DNA of 64,000 bases, from NCBI GenBank assembly GCA_903823115.1, contig CAIJRN010000064.1:1-64000 (forward strand), in the 5' to 3' direction. The DNA is from an uncultured cyanobacterium (GTDB lineage: Bacteria > Cyanobacteriota > Cyanobacteriia > PCC-6307 > Cyanobiaceae). Below, one piece after another: positions 61,017 through 64,000 of the stretch. Position 1 is the stretch's first letter. Each line of letters opens with the position of its first letter. Below the pieces are notes generated by a model. It saw only the letters and a list, made by a program, of their open reading frames with translations. It had not been told where the DNA came from and searched no databases. The position numbers were made by a program, and so were the translations under genes.

Positions 61017-62120
61017 ATGCCCCACATCGATCCTTACCTGTTTCAGCAGCAGTTCGAAGCGTTTAAGATTTTCGTTGCAGAACAATCCAGTATTGCTTTT
61101 TTGTCTTTTGCGTCGAATCCGTATACCGAGGGACAAGAGGGCTACAAGTACGAAATTCACCATGCGGGCCGAGCAGCACTCGCGTTTCAAGATTGGAAGC
61201 AATCCGACGTTGGAAGCGGCGACATAACTGAAGCAGTAATTGGGGCCATTGAAATACCCAATAGCAATCTTGTGCCATGGCAGGCGCGGTTCGGCAAGGC
61301 AGCTCGTCCACACCAGCCACTCTATGAAACTAGGAACCAAAAAGACAAGTTGCAAAAAATCGAGGTATGTCTATTCGAGCTCTTTCACGAACAACAAGAC
61401 GAAAAGTCCTTTGCCAAGTTAGTCGCCATTTTCGGGAAGACCTACCCACTTCTGGCCTACTTGTTTTTCCTTAAGGACCGATCAAAGTATCTTCCAATTG
61501 CGCCTACCTTCTTTGATCGGGCTTTCAAGCATTTGGGCGCAAACTTCAAGACCAGTCATCGGTGCTCATGGGAAAACTACTCAACCTATATAAGCCTTAT
61601 CGCCGAACTCAAAGCTATGCTTACAGAGAGCCTTGCAGGTGAAGTGACCTTGCTTGACGCTCACTCATTCGCATGGATGCTGGCGGCGCAGATGGAGAAC
61701 AAGCTCGCCGATGTTCAGGCATATCTAAGCCTTTCATCCACAGAACGCGAAGCCATTGTCAAAGCTCGCGTTGGCCAAGGCAGATTCCGTGAAAGTTTAA
61801 TCGACTACTGGTCATCCTGCGCAGTGACAGGTTGCGCAGAAGCGGCTCTGCTTCGTGCCTCTCACATCAAACCATGGGCCAAGGCCGGGCTGGAGGAGCG
61901 GCTAAGTCTGTACAATGGACTTTTGTTGTCTCCAGCACTTGATGCGTGCTTCGACTCCGGATATATCAGTTTTGACGATGAAGGAAGGATAATAACATCC
62001 AAGCTACTCACGGCGGATGACGCAAGCGCCTTAGGCATTCATTCCGATATGTGCTTAAGGAGAGTAGAACTAGAGCACAAGAGGTATTTAGCATTCCACC
62101 GAGAGCACGTTTTCAAGTGA
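61017..62120 (+). CDS. HNH endonuclease (HNH_2 type)
   Basis: The 367-residue protein has an N-terminal 250-residue part of unknown fold, probably a specificity or effector part, and a C-terminal HNH_2 domain: GQGRFRESLIDYWSSCAVTGC, then LLRASHIKPWAKA and NGLLLSPALDACFDSGYISF. Cys pairs and the His-Asn-His chain are in place. It resembles modification-dependent or homing-type endonucleases. It lies between the intact sigma-like gene and a decayed duplicate of its 3' end, an arrangement seen with homing elements. No signal peptide. Confidence 0.8.
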   Translation: MPHIDPYLFQQQFEAFKIFVAEQSSIAFLSFASNPYTEGQEGYKYEIHHAGRAALAFQDWKQSDVGSGDITEAVIGAIEIPNSNLVPWQARFGKAARPHQPLYETRNQKDKLQKIEVCLFELFHEQQDEKSFAKLVAIFGKTYPLLAYLFFLKDRSKYLPIAPTFFDRAFKHLGANFKTSHRCSWENYSTYISLIAELKAMLTESLAGEVTLLDAHSFAWMLAAQMENKLADVQAYLSLSSTEREAIVKARVGQGRFRESLIDYWSSCAVTGCAEAALLRASHIKPWAKAGLEERLSLYNGLLLSPALDACFDSGYISFDDEGRIITSKLLTADDASALGIHSDMCLRRVELEHKRYLAFHREHVFK

Positions 62121-62245
62121 AAGCCAGCACATCACTATCGCTGTAGCCGTCGCTATGCGGCGTTAGGCTAAGCTCTGAAGTTCGACATCCCAAGCCCAAT
62201 AGTCTCCGGCCTAGACTTCTAAACCGACCTGACCAACCAACCAAA

Positions 62246-62692
62246 ATGCCCTGCTATAGCGCCTGGTACGAGTTTTTGAAGCCGGACTCGCCAGAATATA
62301 GAGAGACAAAGGCCCGCGTCGAAGCGAAGCTCAGCTCGGTTCAGCATATCGTCGATTATTACTACTCTACCCACAATTTCAAGTTACCTGAGCTGCCGAG
62401 AGGAACAGATATCGACCCATTCCGCCAGCCACGCTCCAAGGCAGAACTGAAGCTGAGAGAGATGATCTGCCATCACTTCGCTTGCGACGGAGTCAATTTT
62501 TGCACGCTCTATGACGTATGCACCCTCTTATCCGAGCAGGACGATGAGCAGCGTTCATACCTTGCAGTAATCATGCCTTGCGCAACACTGATGAGACAAG
62601 ACAAAGAAAAATACCCTTCAAATTGGTCAAAGAATGGAAATGCCTTGAAAGAGAGTGGCGATGCCTGGTTCCCAGCTCAAGTAAAAACCTAG
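62246..62692 (+). CDS. Hypothetical protein next to the HNH gene
   Basis: The 148-residue protein has several Cys and Tyr residues (HHFACDGVNFCTLYDVC) that could bind a metal. It begins 125 bases after the HNH stop on the same strand. Family not recognised. Composition is similar to the HNH gene, so it is probably part of the same insertion. Confidence 0.5.
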   Translation: MPCYSAWYEFLKPDSPEYRETKARVEAKLSSVQHIVDYYYSTHNFKLPELPRGTDIDPFRQPRSKAELKLREMICHHFACDGVNFCTLYDVCTLLSEQDDEQRSYLAVIMPCATLMRQDKEKYPSNWSKNGNALKESGDAWFPAQVKT

Positions 62693-62785
62693 CCGCTGCC
62701 AAATGGGTTCGATCTGGATGTATGCGGTATATTTTCTCCAACCCAGCCTAGGTGACCTGCCGTCGTCACCTGCTTGGGTCGGATG

Positions 62786-63409
62786 TCAAATATCCTCCCC
62801 TACGTCCATCGCCACCACCCGCTGACTACAGGCCTCCACAATCTCCCGCCACCGCTCCACACTCAACCCCAGCCGCACCGGCACATCCGCCGCCTCCACC
62901 CCCAACCGCATCAACTTCAGCCCACGAGCATGCAGCTCCCGCCAGCTGGCCGGCACCTTGATCAGGAAGCCCTTATCCCGCAAGAAGTGATAGACCTCGC
63001 CGTTCGCATAGGTGCGGGCATAAGGGCGGAACTGTCCACGTTCGGGGGAATAGCGGCGGGAGGCCTCGATGATGCCCATCATCGCGATCTGCCTCAGGTC
63101 TTCGATCGGATGGCCTGTGCGGCGTGAGAGGTTGGCGGCCACCTTGTCGGCGATGTCCAGGTGCTGCATCGCCAGCTCATTGGCGGCGCTGTGGCAATGC
63201 CTGGGCTTCTGCCGCCTGCGGCGCAGCACCCTGGGTGGTGGCGGGAAGGCCAGCACCAGCTGCACAGCGCTGTTGATCCCTGGCTTGGGTTTGTGACGCC
63301 TCGGTGGTGTGGGCCGGTGCCAGAGGGGTAGCAGCAGCTGAGCTTGCGACTCGCTTCCCACCAGCAGATCGCCGTGGAAGCGTGTTGGCCTTTGCAGGGT
63401 CGTCGTCAT
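62786..63409 (-). CDS. Sigma-70-like factor in the phage cluster
   Basis: The 207-residue protein has a basic N-terminus (residues 1-75) and then a sigma-70 region 2-like segment: VAANLSRRTGHPIEDLRQIAMMGIIEASRRYSPERGQFRPYARTYANGE, followed by FLRDKGFLIKVPASWRE. It could direct RNA polymerase to phage promoters. Region 4 is not evident, but a short helical C-terminus is present. The ATG at 63409 lies 3 bases after the terminase stop. An internal ATG before MQHLDIAD would make a shorter form. Confidence 0.7.
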   Translation of the reverse strand: MTTTLQRPTRFHGDLLVGSESQAQLLLPLWHRPTPPRRHKPKPGINSAVQLVLAFPPPPRVLRRRRQKPRHCHSAANELAMQHLDIADKVAANLSRRTGHPIEDLRQIAMMGIIEASRRYSPERGQFRPYARTYANGEVYHFLRDKGFLIKVPASWRELHARGLKLMRLGVEAADVPVRLGLSVERWREIVEACSQRVVAMDVGEDI

Positions 63410-63412
63410 GGC

Positions 63413-64000
63413 TCAGCGGGAGAACACCATCGGCACCGGCGCTTGGCTGCTGCCTCGGCCACGCCAGTACCTCTGCTCGATCCACAGCACTCCCTGGCAG
63501 AAGGCATCCACCTGGTCGTCGATGCCGCCGCGGGTCGAGAAGGCGAGCATCTCCTCGATCAGGGAGTCGGAACGGCGGTGGAAGCGCACTTGGCCGGCTT
63601 CCACCAACGGGGCGACGGCATGAGCACGGGAGGCCTTGCTGCCCTTGGGCGGAATGGCGATCAGGCCCGGCACCTGGCGCCTGAGTAGCTGGCAGACGGC
63701 CGGGCCATTAGCGGCGTCCTCAATCAGCACCGCATCGGGCCGCAGGCCCTGCCGCTCCAGCGAGGCCAAAGAGGCCAGCAGGAAGCGGATCACCCCCGGC
63801 AGGTCCAGCTTCTGGCGGTGGGCCCAGAGCACCTCGATCTGCAGCTCCGCCCACGGGTCGGGGGCATTCGGTCCATCACATGAGTGTTGCCCGGGTCGCT
63901 GAGCACCAGCGGCGTTAGTGGCCAGCACCAGGCCCTTCCGCCGTGCCTCCACCGCCAGGTGGCGCTGGGGCTCCAGCAAGCCCAACAGGGCAAAGCCGCA
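63413..64000 (-). CDS. Terminase large subunit, C-terminal nuclease part (cut by window edge)
   Basis: The frame stays open to the window end, so the gene is partial at its N-terminus. The visible part is the RNase-H-like nuclease domain of a tailed-phage terminase: VLIEDAANGPAVCQLL, AIPPKGSKASRAHAVAP, and GGIDDQVDAFCQGVL with its acidic active-site residues. The first about 60 visible residues are less typical. The gene ends 3 bases before the sigma-like gene. It packages phage DNA into heads. Confidence 0.75.
   Translation of the reverse strand, partial: CGFALLGLLEPQRHLAVEARRKGLVLATNAAGAQRPGQHSCDGPNAPDPWAELQIEVLWAHRQKLDLPGVIRFLLASLASLERQGLRPDAVLIEDAANGPAVCQLLRRQVPGLIAIPPKGSKASRAHAVAPLVEAGQVRFHRRSDSLIEEMLAFSTRGGIDDQVDAFCQGVLWIEQRYWRGRGSSQAPVPMVFSR

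Larger units (their letters stand above)
57318..62785. other. AT-richer island between the portal and sigma-like genes
   Basis: Roughly 5.4 kb of plus-strand, lower-GC sequence separates the portal gene from the sigma-like and terminase genes of the same operon. It contains a UDG-like gene, a metalloprotease gene, an IS5-family transposase relic, an HNH endonuclease gene, three unknowns and a relic of the sigma-like gene. Gene-poor parts are 59169-60155 and 60519-61016, where only the two relics are recognised. The composition shift and relics mark it as inserted material. Confidence 0.6.
43871..64000 (-). mobile_element. Prophage-like structural gene cluster with plus-strand cargo
   Basis: The minus strand reads, in order of transcription: terminase large subunit, sigma-70-like factor, portal-like protein, several unknowns, scaffold, capsid, more unknowns and a BspA-type repeat protein. 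Tail, baseplate, integrase, repressor and replication genes are not seen, so the element is incomplete, extends beyond the window, or is domesticated. Plus-strand inserts at 49.7-50.9, 53.4-54.3 and 57.5-62.7 kb interrupt it. The left boundary is not defined by an attachment site; 43871 is the last recognised phage-strand gene. Confidence 0.65.

Overview
The window looks like chromosomal DNA of a high-GC unicellular cyanobacterium of the Synechococcus/Cyanobium kind. The evidence is a canonical cyAbrB regulator (1249-1614), several copies of the cyanobacterial HIP1 palindrome GCGATCGC (for example 2127, 20499, 22559, 38152, 41929 and 55562), and many small conserved proteins of unknown function. 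No rRNA, tRNA, CRISPR array or integrase was recognised. Assignment to this group is inference from gene content only.

Region 1 (1-21 kb) is accessory chromosome. It holds a secreted-type nuclease fold, cyAbrB, an AAA-ATPase/WYL protein, a LysR-like regulator, a DEDDh exonuclease with a BRCT-like tail, and an unusual block at 6.9-12.5 kb. In that block an internally duplicated protein and a large protein with an EVE-like domain share a domain I cannot name, and a gene of uracil-DNA-glycosylase (UDG) type follows the EVE gene. Next come a PPP-type phosphatase, a VWA protein, a MerR regulator with a textbook MerR-type promoter, a HIRAN/coiled-coil protein, a VapBC pair and an HD hydrolase.

Region 2 (21.5-38.1 kb) is a defence-rich stretch. 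A tightly packed three-gene operon encodes an SNF2 helicase, a beta-class (type III Mod-like) DNA methyltransferase and a DEAD-helicase/PD-(D/E)XK restriction subunit. It is followed by an orphan phage lysis pair (small membrane protein plus C39-type peptidase), a decayed fragment of the AAA/WYL gene, a FitAB-like toxin-antitoxin pair, an intact second AAA/WYL gene, another Phd/PIN pair and a RecB-like nuclease-helicase of the TM0106 type. Region 3 (38.1-43.6 kb) is ordinary: an M28 peptidase, a double gamma-glutamylcyclotransferase-fold protein and small unknowns.

Region 4 (43.9 kb to the end) is a phage structural cluster on the minus strand. It runs from a terminase large subunit cut by the window edge, through a sigma-70-like factor, a portal-like protein, scaffold and capsid proteins, to a BspA-type leucine-rich-repeat protein. 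No tail, integrase or replication genes are visible. Plus-strand cargo interrupts it: a DUF433/DUF5615 toxin-antitoxin pair, three small ORFs, and an AT-richer island (57.5-62.7 kb). The island carries a possible UDG-fold protein, a zinc-ribbon membrane metalloprotease, an IS5-family transposase relic and an HNH endonuclease. The HNH gene lies between the intact sigma-like gene and a decayed duplicate of that gene's 3' end.

The best candidates for something undescribed are the EVE/UDG/shared-domain block (6.9-12.5 kb), the SNF2-Mod-Res operon, the HNH insertion between duplicated sigma-gene ends, the LysM-HTH fusion in the phage cluster, and the ribbon-helix-helix gene carrying a 13-base homopolymer.
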